Counted from the stretch's first letter, positions 44,417 to 53,963 are shown. The stretch is 64,000 nt of DNA from CAWIJJ01 sp963836405 (GCA_963836405.1 CAWIJL010000003.1:62001-126000), one strand, 5' to 3'. The notes: generated by a model not told the origin, from the sequence alone. A program made the numbers and translations.

Positions 44417-46154
44417 TGACGCCCCGCTGGGTGCTGCCCGCGGCAACACGGGACGAGACGGTCGCGCTGGCATCCCGACTGCGGGTGGGGTATGCGGCTG
44501 CCTGCGTTCTGTTGAGCCGGGGCTTGGGCGATGAGGCGGCGGCGGCGCGTTTTCTGAATCCCTCGCTCGAAGATCTGCACGACCCGCTGCTGCTGGCCGG
44601 GATGGGCGCCGCGGTGGAGCGGTTCACCCGCGCGGTGAAGGCGGGCGAGAAGATCCTGATTTACGGCGACTACGATGTGGACGGCACCAGCTCGGTGGTG
44701 CTGCTGACCAAGGCCATCGAAATGGCGGGCGGCCAGGCCGATTATCACATCCCGCACCGGCTCAAAGACGGCTACGGCATGCGTCCGGAGGTGGTGGAAG
44801 CCGCCTCCGCGCAGGGCGTGCGGCTGATCGTCAGCGTGGACACCGGCATCCGCGCGGCGGAGGTGGTCGCGCGGGCGAACGAGCTTGGCATCGACGTGAT
44901 CGTTACCGACCACCACCTGCCGGAAGCGGAACTGCCGCCGGCGGTGGCCGTGCTGAACCCGAACCGGCCGGACTGCGCGTACCCGGAAAAGAATCTGTGC
45001 GGCGCGGCGGTGGCGTTTAAACTGGCCCGGGCGATGCTTCGAGCGCTCGGCTGGCCGGAGAGCAGGCTGCGCCGGGTATCCGAATCGCTGTTGAAGCTGG
45101 TGGCGATCGCGACAGTGGCGGACGTGGTCCCGCTCACGGGCGAAAACCGGATTATCGTGAAGCACGGCCTGGCGGGATTGAACGACGTGCGCAATCCCGG
45201 GCTGCGCGCGCTGCTGGAAGTGGCCGGATTTACCGGCGGAGCGGTGCCGAGCGCGCGGCAAGTGGCCTTTCAGATTGCGCCGAGGATGAACGCCGCCGGG
45301 CGCATGGATACTGCGCGGCGCGTGGTGGAGATGTTCCTCACCGCCGACGCCGGACGCGCCCGCGAGATTGCCGCGGAGCTCCACGAACAGAATGCGGAAC
45401 GGCAGCAGGTGGAGGCCGCCATGCGGGAGGCGTGCGAGAAAATCGCGGTGGACCAGGCGGACGCCGCCCTGGTCTTCTATGCCGAGGGCTGGCACCGCGG
45501 AGTATTGGGCATCGTGGCCAGCCGCCTGGTGGAGCGGATTTCCGGCCGGTTTTCGTGCTTGGCCGGAATGGCGAGGACGGGATGGCGCAAGGTTCCGGAC
45601 GCAGCATTCCGGCGTTTCACCTGCTGGAGGCGCTCGAATCCATGCCCGACCTGTTCGTGCGCTTCGGCGGCCACAAATACGCTGCCGGCGTGACGCTGGA
45701 GGTGGATCGCGTGGACGAGTTTCGCGAGCGCTTCCGGGCTTATGCCGCGTCGCGGCTGAAAGCGGAGGACCTGTTGCCGGAACTCGCCATCGACGGGGTG
45801 CTCGCGTTGCGCGACGTGAACGACCGCAGCTTCGAGGAAGTGATGGCGCTGGCGCCTTTCGGCAACGGCAACCCGCAGCCGGTGTTTGCGGCGCTCGATG
45901 TGGAGGTAGCGGGTCCGCCGGCCGCCTTGGGCGAGAAGCACCTGCGCGTGTGCGTGAAGCAGGACCGCCGCTCGCTGTCGCTGAAGGCCTGGAATTTTGC
46001 GGAGCGCGCGGCGGAACTTGCCGCCGGAGCGCGCGTGGACGTGGCGTTTACACTGGAGGAAGACGCGCGTTCGGCCGCTCGCGGGTATCCCGGCTGGGCG
46101 CCGGTGCTCCGGCAGGTGCGGCCGGCCGAACAGTGGAGGGAGGCACACGCATGA
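44416..46154 (+). CDS. recJ: single-stranded-DNA-specific exonuclease RecJ, interrupted by one frameshift
   Basis: RecJ degrades ssDNA 5' to 3' in recombination and repair. The DHH motifs are present: ILIYGDYDVDG, LIVSVDTGI and VIVTDHHLPE, with NPNRPDCAYPEKNLCGAAVA. The DHHA1 part (HRGVLGIVASRLVERISG) continues in another frame as PVFVLGRNGEDGMAQGSGRS and ends with RFGGHKYAAGVTL and the OB-fold C-terminus. The shift near 45550 is -1 (or loss of four bases in a CCGG repeat). The repaired length, about 579 residues, is normal. Overlaps neighbours on both ends. Confidence 0.88.
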
Positions 46155-46573
46155 AGAGGACCGCGGTTTTCCTGTTTTGCGTTGTGGCGGCACTCGCCGT
46201 GGGACCGGAAGACGTTTTGATCCAGGCCGACAAGGACTTCGCCAAGGCAGCGGCGGCGCGCGGGGCGGACGGATTCCTCTCCTTTTTTGCGGAAGACGGC
46301 ACCATCCTGCCGAAGAACGGGGCGCCGTTGACGGGCAAGGCCGCGCTCGCCGATGCCTTCCGCGATACGTGGGCGCAGACCGGCTTTTCGCTCGAGTGGA
46401 CGCCTCTCAAAGCGGAACTCGCGGCGAGCGGCGATCTCGGATACACCTACGGAACGTACGTGCGCAAGCGCATCGTGAAGGACGAGCCGGTGACGGAGAC
46501 CGGCAAGTACGTGACCATCTGGCGCAAGCAAAAGGACGGAAGCTGGAAGGTCATTCTCGACATGGGGGATTAG
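46151..46573 (+). CDS. exported DUF4440/SnoaL-like protein
   Basis: A 140-residue protein with a signal-like start (KRTAVFLFCVVAALAVG) and an NTF2-like fold: ADKDFAKAAAARGADGFLSF, FAEDGTILPKNGAPLTGKAA, then GKYVTIWRKQKDGSWKVILD. These are the standard DUF4440 landmarks. Function unknown; such proteins often bind or modify small molecules. ATG 46151 overlaps the recJ stop. Confidence 0.75.
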   Translation: MKRTAVFLFCVVAALAVGPEDVLIQADKDFAKAAAARGADGFLSFFAEDGTILPKNGAPLTGKAALADAFRDTWAQTGFSLEWTPLKAELAASGDLGYTYGTYVRKRIVKDEPVTETGKYVTIWRKQKDGSWKVILDMGD

Positions 46574-46624
46574 TTTCGGGCACGAGCCACGCGCATCGGT
46601 GATGGACTGGAAGACGGTGATCAC

Positions 46625-46648
46625 GCAAAGGCGCAAAGGCGCAAAGGC
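46625..46648. repeat. 8-base tandem repeat, three copies of GCAAAGGC
   Basis: Three perfect copies of GCAAAGGC in the 112-base gap between the convergent ends of the DUF4440-like gene and rmuC. Too short to call a CRISPR or a mobile element. It may be a remnant of a dispersed short repeat. Confidence 0.8.
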
Positions 46649-46685
46649 ACCGCAACGAACCGGATAGCCTCGAACTGGGAAATTC

Positions 46686-47729
46686 TTAGTTCGGCGCCGT
46701 AATCTCGGGCGGCTGTGCTGCCATGCGGACGGCCCTGTCGATGGGTTCGAGGGGGGCGATTTCGACGCCTAAGGGTGCGGTTTTCAGGTCCGCGAACCGC
46801 CGCGCGCTCACCATCACGCGGGATTCGAACGACCCGCTGGCGCTGTTGAACGACTCGACGGCCCGTTCGAGCGAACGCCCTACTTTATTCCAGTGCTCGC
46901 CCATATCGGATAGGCGTTTGAAGAGTTCCTTGCCGAGAGTGGCGATCTCCGCCGCGTTTTCCGCCAGCTTCTCCTGCCGCCAACCGAAGGCCACCGCGCG
47001 CAGCAGCGCAATCAGGGTAGTGGGGGTGGCAAGGATCACGTTCTGGGACGCGCCGGATTCGATCAACGCCGGGTCGCTTTCGAGAGCCGCGCTGAAGAAG
47101 CATTCGCCGGGCAGAAACAAAACGACAAACTCCGGGGTGTGATCGAACTGAGCCCAGTAGGACTTGCGGGAGAGGGCCGAAACCTGCGCGCGCACCTGCC
47201 GGGCGTGATCGGCGAGGCGGGCTTTGCGTGTCGCATCGTCGGCTGCTTCCACGGCGCGCAGGTAGGCTTCGAGCGGAGTTTTGGCATCCACGACGACGGT
47301 CTTGCCGCCGGGGAGGCGGACGACAAGGTCGGGCCGGATGCGCGCGTCTTCGGACCCGGTGGTGGTCTGGGACGCGAAATCGCAGCGCTCCATCATGCCC
47401 GCCATCTCCACTACGCGCCGCAACTGCATTTCGCCCCAGTTGCCGCGCACGGTGGGACTGCGGAGGGCGGTGACCAGCTTTCCGGTTTCGGCGCGCAGGT
47501 GCGACTGGGTTTCGGCGAGGCCGCGGACCTGTTCGTGCAGCGCGGCGTAGGCGCCGGTGCGGGCCTTCTCGAGTTCCTGGATTTTGAGGTCGACCTTGTC
47601 GAGCGACTCGCGGAACGGCTGGAGTGCCGTTTGGGCGAGGTCCGCGGCATCCGGCCCCCGGCGCCGGAGGACCAGCCAGGCGAGGGCAAAGCCGGCAATA
47701 AAACAAAGGACCGGCAGAATGTTCTGCAT
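46686..47729 (-). CDS. rmuC: DNA recombination protein RmuC
   Basis: A 347-residue protein with one N-terminal membrane helix (ILPVLCFIAGFALAWLVLRR), a coiled coil (about residues 40-110) and the RmuC nuclease-like domain: VRGNWGEMQLRRVVEMAGMM, IRPDLVVRLPGGKTVVVDAK, HTPEFVVLFLPGECFFSAAL and NVILATPTTLIALLRAVAFG. The family is thought to limit inversions at short repeats. ATG 47729 just before the helix is preferred; the frame begins 63 bases earlier. A short gap separates it from the divergent frr. Confidence 0.88.
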   Translation of the reverse strand: MQNILPVLCFIAGFALAWLVLRRRGPDAADLAQTALQPFRESLDKVDLKIQELEKARTGAYAALHEQVRGLAETQSHLRAETGKLVTALRSPTVRGNWGEMQLRRVVEMAGMMERCDFASQTTTGSEDARIRPDLVVRLPGGKTVVVDAKTPLEAYLRAVEAADDATRKARLADHARQVRAQVSALSRKSYWAQFDHTPEFVVLFLPGECFFSAALESDPALIESGASQNVILATPTTLIALLRAVAFGWRQEKLAENAAEIATLGKELFKRLSDMGEHWNKVGRSLERAVESFNSASGSFESRVMVSARRFADLKTAPLGVEIAPLEPIDRAVRMAAQPPEITAPN

Positions 47730-47860
47730 CGATCCATTATCGCGCGCCGGCGCGGCGCGGGGGCATGACGGATTTTCCGCCTTTTTGCCCACGTTACGTA
47801 TAATCAGTACTTGGGGTCCGGTACCTTACGCCATTCACACCGGATCTCGGAGACCGCCCT

Positions 47861-48466
47861 ATGAAAGCCGAACAACAAGCAGCGACGAGCGGTAGCACCT
47901 TCAACAGCGTCAAGGACGTGGAAGCCAGCCTGAGCACCCGCATGGAGAAAGCCATGGGCGATTTGCAGCACGACATGGCCGCTATCCGTACCGGCCGGGC
48001 TTCCCTTGGCATTCTGGATCATATCCGCGTGGATTATTACGGCACGCCCACGCCTCTCAACCAGATTGCGAACCTGCACGTTCCGGAGCCTTCTCTGATC
48101 ACCATCCAGCCCTGGGACGTCTCGCAGATCGGCCCTATCGAAAGAGCCATACGGACTTCGGACCTGGGTCTGAATCCGGCCAACGATGGCAAGGTGATCC
48201 GCCTGCCGATTCCGCCCCTGACGGAGGAACGGCGCAAGGAACTGGTGAAGAAGCTGCATGCGGGAGCCGAACATCACCGCGTCTCGGTACGGAACATCCG
48301 CCGGGACGGCAACGAAGCGGTGAAGAAGCTGCTGAAAGACAAGAAGATTACCGAAGACGACGACAAGAAGGCCCACGACGAAATTCAGAAGCTCACCGAT
48401 TCCTACATGGCCAAGATCGACCAGGCTTCGAAGGTGAAGGAAAAGGAGATTCTGGAGATCCGCTGA
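47861..48466 (+). CDS. frr: ribosome recycling factor
   Basis: A 201-residue protein that splits post-termination ribosomes with EF-G. It carries the RRF landmarks MEKAMGDLQHDMAAIRTGRA, HIRVDYYGTPTPLNQIANL, ITIQPWDVSQIGPIERAI, RLPIPPLTEERRKELVKK and the conserved RNIRRDGNEAVKKLLKDKKI. The N-terminus has about 20 extra residues (MKAEQQAATSGSTFNSVKDV), so the true start may be further in. Promoter region lies between it and rmuC. Confidence 0.95.
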   Translation: MKAEQQAATSGSTFNSVKDVEASLSTRMEKAMGDLQHDMAAIRTGRASLGILDHIRVDYYGTPTPLNQIANLHVPEPSLITIQPWDVSQIGPIERAIRTSDLGLNPANDGKVIRLPIPPLTEERRKELVKKLHAGAEHHRVSVRNIRRDGNEAVKKLLKDKKITEDDDKKAHDEIQKLTDSYMAKIDQASKVKEKEILEIR

Positions 48467-48477
48467 GCCGGCAATCG

Positions 48478-48502
48478 TGGGCGCCGCCATCGACGGCGCC
48501 CA
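48478..48502. terminator. hairpin between convergent genes, probable bidirectional terminator
   Basis: TGGGCGCCG at 48478-48486 pairs perfectly with CGGCGCCCA at 48494-48502 around a seven-base loop, exactly between the stops of frr (48466) and the membrane protein (48514). There is no T-tract, so it may work with Rho or as an attenuating structure. Confidence 0.6.
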
Positions 48503-48513
48503 TCACGGAATCT

Positions 48514-48921
48514 TCAGTAACGCTTGCTCCGAACGGGTTGGCGCCTGAGTTGGAACCAGGCGCCGATAATCGCCAGCAGCGATCCCGGAATCAGGTATTT
48601 CGCATTGCCCCAACCGGGCGTAGGAAAGTGGTAGTTGCTGAAAATGTAGCCCTTAATCAGCACGACGACAACCACCAGGCTCCACAATAAAAAGAGAAAC
48701 CGGAGCTTGCCGCGCACGGCGAGAATGACGCTGGCCAGCCCGACCAGCCCGCCGAAGAACATCACGTAAATCAGCGTTCTCCCGGTCCACGGCAGCATGC
48801 CGAGCTGCAACGTCTCAGCGCCAAGGGCGAGAGCCGCGCCCGAAAGGGCGATCAGCAGCAGCGTCAGAAACCCGTGGAACACGTAACTGTAAATTCGCAT
48901 AAGTGCCTTGAGCGCTTCCAC
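48514..48921 (-). CDS. four-helix membrane protein of unknown function
   Basis: A 135-residue protein with hydrophobic stretches at about residues 10-32, 42-64, 68-88 and 104-122. GTG 48921 is chosen because AGGAGGT (48929-48935, minus strand) precedes it at ideal spacing; ATG 48900 is an internal alternative. No family recognised. Convergent to frr across a hairpin. Confidence 0.6.
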   Translation of the reverse strand: MEALKALMRIYSYVFHGFLTLLLIALSGAALALGAETLQLGMLPWTGRTLIYVMFFGGLVGLASVILAVRGKLRFLFLLWSLVVVVVLIKGYIFSNYHFPTPGWGNAKYLIPGSLLAIIGAWFQLRRQPVRSKRY

Positions 48922-49039
48922 TCCGGCCACCTCCTGTGCAAATGGAATCGCTATTCTATCAACTCTCTGCCACCGATTGCGGTGCACAGTACCCTAAAAT
49001 CGGGCAATCGCCCTTCAAAGACGAAAGATCTCATGGGTT

Positions 49040-49474
49040 TCAGGGATACTCCACCCTTTGCCGGCGTCGCCGGAGTTCGGCCGTCACCTCGCGATGGCAC
49101 TTCAAACACAGGGTCCGCATGTTGGACAGATCGCACTCGCCGCCGCCCTCTACTACCGGCACGATGTGGTCGGCGTCCCAAAGCCGCCGGCGGGTGCCCC
49201 ATTCTTTTTCGAACCGACGCCGCGCGTTGAAATCGAGTTTGCGCTTGTCCCGCCGCAGCGCCTCGGTGTCGAGGCCGCAGAGGGCGCACACCCCGCGGTC
49301 GCGCTCGAACACCCGTTCGCGCAGGTAGCCGGGATCGGTCCGGAGCTTCCACTGGTGAACGCACTCATCGCTGCAGAATGTGAGGCGGCGCCCGGCGGTT
49401 TTTCCGCCGCACCACCGGCAGGGGCCGCGTTTCCGCGCAACCCACCCTCCGGGACTGGTGCGGCGCGTACTCAC
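49040..49474 (-). CDS. HNH endonuclease-family protein
   Basis: A 144-residue protein with two CxxC zinc pairs and an HNH core. CRWCGGKTAG and FCSDECVHQW form a first zinc knuckle. VCALCGLD, WDADHIVPVVEGGGECDLSN and CLKCHREV give the H-N-H residues and structural zinc cysteines. It starts at a GTG overlapping the pheT stop (GTGA), so it is translated after pheT. This is an odd place for such a gene; whether it cuts DNA is untested. Confidence 0.78.
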   Translation of the reverse strand: MSTRRTSPGGWVARKRGPCRWCGGKTAGRRLTFCSDECVHQWKLRTDPGYLRERVFERDRGVCALCGLDTEALRRDKRKLDFNARRRFEKEWGTRRRLWDADHIVPVVEGGGECDLSNMRTLCLKCHREVTAELRRRRQRVEYP

Positions 49475-51780
49475 ACCCGCAAATCGTACCCCAGGCCGCG
49501 CATCCCGTCGATGATGTACGCGCGGACCTCGCTCACCTCTTCGGACTCGAGCGTGCGCCCGGCCGACCCCACCGTCAGGCGGAAGGAGACGCTCTTCCTG
49601 CCGGGCTCGAGCGGCGGGCCTGAATACTGCCGCAGGAATTCGATGTCTTCGAGCAGAGGCCCGGCAAAGCCGCGGATGTCGGACTGGAGTTTGCCCGCCA
49701 AGTCGCGCTCTCCGGCAATCACCGACAGGTCGAAGGCGCTGGACGGATAGCGGCGGATGGGGGTGTATTTCACCTCGCCCGCGCTGAGCGCGCGCAGCAC
49801 GTGCAGGTCGAGATCCATGACCGCGGCGCGGCCGGTTTCGACCAGCGTGGGGTGGAACTCGAACATGCGGCCCACGCGCTCGCCGCGCCAGAAAAGATCG
49901 GCCACGCGCGCGGGGTGCTCGTAGGGCGCGGCGGCGGCGGGCCGGGCCTCCACGCCCGGCATCAGGCACTCGGCGGCGTGTTTGATTTCGAAGAGGCCGG
50001 CCGTTCCATCGCCGTGGCGGCTGTAGACGGCCGCGGCCAGGTGCGCCACTTCTTCAGGTAAACCCTCGTATGGCTTGTGGATTTCGAGACCCACCTCGAA
50101 CAGGCGGAACGTCTCCAGGTGCTTGCTGTTTTCGGTAACGTTGCGGAGAATCCCGGGCAGCAGGGAGGTGCGCATCAGGGCCTGGTCCGAGGCGATCGGA
50201 TTGGCCACGCGCAGGTGCGAGGCGGGATCCCATTCGAATGCGCGCACGGCCTCCTCGCTCAGGAACGAGTAGTTGTAGACCTCGGTGAACCCGAGATCCA
50301 CCAGGACGTTGCGAATTTCGTGCTGGAACTTTCGCGCCGGATTGCCGGGCGGCACGCTGGCGGGAACGAGAGGCGCGCGGGGCGCGATCGAATCGTAGCC
50401 CACCATGCGGCCGACCTCTTCCACCAGATCGTCCTTGAGGGAGATGTCCTTGGTGGCCCGCCAGGAGGGGACGGAAACCGAGAACAGGCCGGGATGCGGT
50501 TCGGACACGCCGAATTCCAACCGCTCCAGAATGTCGCGCACTTCCGCGGGGGCGATGGCGCGGCCGAGTTTCCGCTCCAGCCAGTCGAGCGGCAGGTCGA
50601 TAGGCGGCGGCGCTTCCATCTCCGCGCGATCGTCGGCGACGCCGCCGGCGATGCGGATGCCCGGGCAAATCTCTTGCAGGATTTCAATTGCGCGGGCCAG
50701 TCCGCGCACTGTATTGGCCGGGTCCTGCGCCTTCTCGAAGCGCATGGAGGCATCGGTCCGGAGGCGGATGGCGGAGGAGGTCTTGCGAATGGAGGAGGCC
50801 TGGAAATTCGCGCTCTCGAGCACGACCCGCGTAGTGGTTTCGCCGATGGCGGTGCCGGCCCCGCCGATCACTCCCGCCAGGGCGATGGTTCCGGCGCCGT
50901 CCGCGATGGCGAGGTTGGACTCATCCAGCGTGTACTCCTCGCCGTTCAGGGCCCGGTAGCGTTCGCCCCGGCGCGCGGGGCGCACGAAGATGGTATCGCC
51001 GGTGAGCAGGTCCGCGTCGAAGGCATGCATCGGCTGCGCCATTTCCGCCATCACCAGGTTCGTCATGTCGACGATATTGTCGATCGGGTTCAGGCCGATG
51101 GCCGTGAGCCGCGCCTGCACCCAGAGCGGCGAAGGCCCGACCTTCACGTTTTCAAACACCAGCGCGCTGTATCGCGGGCACAGATTGTAATCTTCGATCT
51201 TCACCCGGATGCCCGGGGCCCCCTGCGGCAGCAGGTCCATGCGCACGGGATCCTTCAGGCGGCGGCCCAGAATCGCGGCCACCTCGCGGGCCATGCCCAG
51301 GTGGCCCCAGAGGTCGGGACGGTGCGTGATGGACTTGTTGTCGATCTCGATGGCGTAGTCGCGCAGGCAGCCGCCCACGGGCGCGCCCACCTGCGAATCG
51401 AGCTCGAGAACGCCGGAGTGGTCCCTGCCGATGCCGAGGTCGGCGGCGCTGGCCAGCATGCCCTCGCTCTCGACCCCCTGAATGGTTTTGGCGGCGATGG
51501 GAACATAGGCCGTGATCAGGCCGGGCCGGCAGTTCGGCGCGCCGCACACTACGGTCTTGCGGCCGTAGCGGCCGGCATCCACGACCGCCTTCACATTGTG
51601 GCTGCCCGCGATAGGCTCCACCGATTCCACGCGCGCCGCGCAGGCCGTCTCGAGCAGTGGGGCCACGCGTTCGATGCCCTCGCACTCGGCCGTCTTCATC
51701 GTGATCAGCCGTTCGAGCGGCTCCGGAGGGCAGTCCAGCTCCTCCACCAATTCGCGTATCCAGTTATAGGAGAATTTCAA
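49471..51780 (-). CDS. pheT: phenylalanyl-tRNA synthetase beta subunit
   Basis: A 769-residue subunit with the usual bacterial domain order: N-terminal B1/OB region (FSYNWIRELVEELDCPPEPL), tRNA-binding domain (VVCGAPNCRPGLITAYVPIA), B3/B4 editing domain (TDASMRFEKAQDP), B5, and the C-terminal anticodon-binding fold (YPSSAFDLSVIAGERDLAGK). It pairs with PheS upstream, ten bases away, as an alpha2-beta2 enzyme. Slightly shorter than E. coli PheT but complete. Confidence 0.95.
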   Translation of the reverse strand: MKFSYNWIRELVEELDCPPEPLERLITMKTAECEGIERVAPLLETACAARVESVEPIAGSHNVKAVVDAGRYGRKTVVCGAPNCRPGLITAYVPIAAKTIQGVESEGMLASAADLGIGRDHSGVLELDSQVGAPVGGCLRDYAIEIDNKSITHRPDLWGHLGMAREVAAILGRRLKDPVRMDLLPQGAPGIRVKIEDYNLCPRYSALVFENVKVGPSPLWVQARLTAIGLNPIDNIVDMTNLVMAEMAQPMHAFDADLLTGDTIFVRPARRGERYRALNGEEYTLDESNLAIADGAGTIALAGVIGGAGTAIGETTTRVVLESANFQASSIRKTSSAIRLRTDASMRFEKAQDPANTVRGLARAIEILQEICPGIRIAGGVADDRAEMEAPPPIDLPLDWLERKLGRAIAPAEVRDILERLEFGVSEPHPGLFSVSVPSWRATKDISLKDDLVEEVGRMVGYDSIAPRAPLVPASVPPGNPARKFQHEIRNVLVDLGFTEVYNYSFLSEEAVRAFEWDPASHLRVANPIASDQALMRTSLLPGILRNVTENSKHLETFRLFEVGLEIHKPYEGLPEEVAHLAAAVYSRHGDGTAGLFEIKHAAECLMPGVEARPAAAAPYEHPARVADLFWRGERVGRMFEFHPTLVETGRAAVMDLDLHVLRALSAGEVKYTPIRRYPSSAFDLSVIAGERDLAGKLQSDIRGFAGPLLEDIEFLRQYSGPPLEPGRKSVSFRLTVGSAGRTLESEEVSEVRAYIIDGMRGLGYDLRV

Positions 51781-51789
51781 GGGAGAGCC

Positions 51790-52812
51790 TCAGAACTGCT
51801 TCAGGAATCTCAAGTCTCCGCCCTGCAACTGGCGGATATCGTCAATGCCGTACCGCATCATCGCCAGCCTGGTCAGACCCAGGCCGAAGGCGAAGCCGTT
51901 CCACTCTTCCGGGTCGATATTGCTCATGCGCAGCACCTTCGGATTGACCAGGCCGCACGGCAGCAACTCCACCCACCCGCTCTGCTTGCACACCGGGCAG
52001 CCCGGCCCGCCGCAGATCAGGCACTGGATGTCCAGCTCGAAGCCGGGCTCGACGAACGGAAAATATCCCGGACGCAGCCGCACCGTGACCTCGCGGTGGA
52101 AGATGGCCGCCAGCAGGGTCTTCATGAAATACAGCAGGTGCGCCACGGAAACGTCGCGGTCCACCATCATGCCTTCCAGTTGATAGAAGGTGTGCTCGTG
52201 GGAGGCGTCCACGCTCTCGTTGCGGAAGACGCGGCCGGGCGCGATCATGCGCAGCGGCGGACCCAGACGCTCCATGCCGCGCACCTGCACCGGCGAGGTG
52301 TGGGTGCGGAGCAGGTTGCCGCCCTCCAGCCAGAAGGTGTCCTGCATGTCGCGCGCGGGATGGTCGGGCGGAATGTTGAGGGCGTCGAAGTTGTGATATT
52401 CGGTTTCGACTTCAGGCCCGTCCAGGACCGTGAAGCCGAGCGACAGAAACAGCTCTTCGAGCTCCCGCTGGATGCGCGTAATCGGGTGCAGGTGGCCGCG
52501 CGGCGGACCGGGGGCGGGCAGGGTGAGGTCCACCCATTCGGCGTCCAGCTTCGCGCGAAGCGCCGCGTCCGCAAATTCGCGCTGCCGCGTTTCCAGGGCG
52601 GATTCAAGCTTTTGGCGGGCGCCGTTGAGCAGCTTGCCGATGCGCGCGCGCTCCCTGGCATCCAGCTTGCCCATCTCTTTGCTGAACCGGGTGAGCCCGC
52701 TCTTACGCCCCAACGCATCCACGCGCGCGGCCTCGAGCTCCGCGGCCGACTGTGCGGAGGCAATGCGCGCCAGGGAACGGGACTCCAGTTCCTGAATCGA
52801 TTGATCGAGCAT
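51790..52812 (-). CDS. pheS: phenylalanyl-tRNA synthetase alpha subunit
   Basis: A 340-residue class II catalytic subunit. The N-terminal coiled coil binds tRNA. Motif 2 lies in RVFRNESVDASHEHTFYQLE, motif 3 in WNGFAFGLGLTRLAMMRYGI, and PRGHLHPITRIQRELEELF opens the catalytic domain. A CLICGGPGCPVCKQSGWVE stretch carries a CxxC-CxxC set, a feature of one group of PheS that may bind zinc. ATG 52812 is the start. pheS and pheT form one minus-strand operon with the HNH gene after them. Confidence 0.95.
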   Translation of the reverse strand: MLDQSIQELESRSLARIASAQSAAELEAARVDALGRKSGLTRFSKEMGKLDARERARIGKLLNGARQKLESALETRQREFADAALRAKLDAEWVDLTLPAPGPPRGHLHPITRIQRELEELFLSLGFTVLDGPEVETEYHNFDALNIPPDHPARDMQDTFWLEGGNLLRTHTSPVQVRGMERLGPPLRMIAPGRVFRNESVDASHEHTFYQLEGMMVDRDVSVAHLLYFMKTLLAAIFHREVTVRLRPGYFPFVEPGFELDIQCLICGGPGCPVCKQSGWVELLPCGLVNPKVLRMSNIDPEEWNGFAFGLGLTRLAMMRYGIDDIRQLQGGDLRFLKQF

Positions 52813-52894
52813 GACTTGGAAGTGTCATTGTACCAAGGGCCCGCGGCCGCCCGCGCCCGGGAGCCGGGCAGGCCCCAAGGAATACCCTACTATG

Positions 52895-52922
52895 TTGACA
52901 GGGATTAGGGTGATGCTATAAT
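52895..52922 (+). promoter_or_regulatory. consensus sigma-70 promoter of the cysM operon
   Basis: TTGACA at 52895-52900 and TATAAT at 52917-52922 are perfect consensus hexamers with a 16-base spacer. They lie about 85 bases before cysM. The 5' untranslated part holds a small hairpin (ATCCC, loop tttc, GGGAT at 52966-52979) and ends with AGAGGAG before the ATG. A perfect consensus implies strong constitutive or repressor-controlled transcription; no operator is evident. Confidence 0.75.
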
Positions 52923-53006
52923 CGGATGACTCAGAGCCCTTCATTTTCTATCGCCTGGAAGGTTGCATCCCTTTCGGGATAAAGTGAATCCAAAGAGGAG
53001 ACCATC

Positions 53007-53963
53007 ATGGCGTATGCTCTTCCGATCCCGAATCTGGACGTCGCTCGCACCGAAGCCGAACCGCTGCTTCGGACGGTGGGCAACACTCCGCTGATCCGGC
53101 TGCTGAAAATTCCGGAAGAGTTCCCGGGCGTGGAGATTCTGGGTAAGGCCGAATATTTCAACCCCGGTGGATCGGTGAAGGACCGCGCCGCGCTCAACAT
53201 GGTGCTGGACGGGGAGCGCTCGGGGAAGCTGAATCCGAAGCGCACGATTCTCGACTCCACCAGCGGCAACACCGGCATCGCGTACGCCATGATTGGAGCA
53301 AATCGCGGCTACAAAGTGAAACTGGTGCTGCCTGCCAACGCCTCGCCGGAGCGCAAGCGAATTCTGAAGGCGTACGGCGCGGAGATGGTGTTCAGCGACG
53401 CCGCCGAGGGTTCGGACGGCGCCATCCGCATGGTCCGCCAGCTTTACATGGCCGACCCGGACCAGTATTTTTACCCCGACCAGTACAACAACCCCGCCAA
53501 CTGGAAGGCGCACTTCGAGCATACGGGACCGGAAATCATCCGCCAGACCAACGGCGCGCTCACGCATTTTGTCGCTGCCATGGGAACCAGCGGAACCTTC
53601 ACGGGCACCAGCCGCCGTCTCAAGCGCGACCTGCCGGAAGTGAAGTGCTACTCGGCGCAGCCATCGAGCGGGTTCCATGGACTGGAGGGTTTGAAGCACA
53701 TGCCCACCGCCATCGTGCCCGGCATTTACGACGAAGAGCTGGCGGACGGCAATCTGTGGATCGAAACCGAGGACGCTTACCGCATGGTGCGCCGCCTGGC
53801 GAAGGAAGAAGGGCTGCTGGTGGGCATTTCGTCGGGATGCAACGTGTTCGCGGCCACGCTGCTGGCGCGGGAGATCGTGGAACGGGGGGAGTCGGCGGTG
53901 ATCGTGACCGTGCTCTGCGACAGCGCCGAGAAGTACCTGAGCGAGCACTTCTGGGACGAGTGA
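53007..53963 (+). CDS. cysM: cysteine synthase B-type enzyme (CysM-like, PLP-dependent)
   Basis: A 318-residue PLP-dependent beta-replacement enzyme. The PLP lysine is Lys58 in NPGGSVKDR; TSGNTGIAYAMIG, AAMGTSGTFTGTSR (phosphate loop) and GISSGCN follow. By context it is probably the CysM that uses O-phosphoserine or O-acetylserine together with a protein thiocarboxylate donor, since the next genes encode a JAB peptidase and a sulfur-carrier/E1/rhodanese fusion, as in the mycobacterial CysO-CysM-Mec+ route. The ATG is preceded by AGAGGAG. It overlaps the JAB gene by one base (TGATG). Confidence 0.88.
   Translation: MAYALPIPNLDVARTEAEPLLRTVGNTPLIRLLKIPEEFPGVEILGKAEYFNPGGSVKDRAALNMVLDGERSGKLNPKRTILDSTSGNTGIAYAMIGANRGYKVKLVLPANASPERKRILKAYGAEMVFSDAAEGSDGAIRMVRQLYMADPDQYFYPDQYNNPANWKAHFEHTGPEIIRQTNGALTHFVAAMGTSGTFTGTSRRLKRDLPEVKCYSAQPSSGFHGLEGLKHMPTAIVPGIYDEELADGNLWIETEDAYRMVRRLAKEEGLLVGISSGCNVFAATLLAREIVERGESAVIVTVLCDSAEKYLSEHFWDE

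Noticed and set aside
46625..46648. Three GCAAAGGC copies as a CRISPR-like array
   Set aside because: The unit is only eight bases with no spacers.
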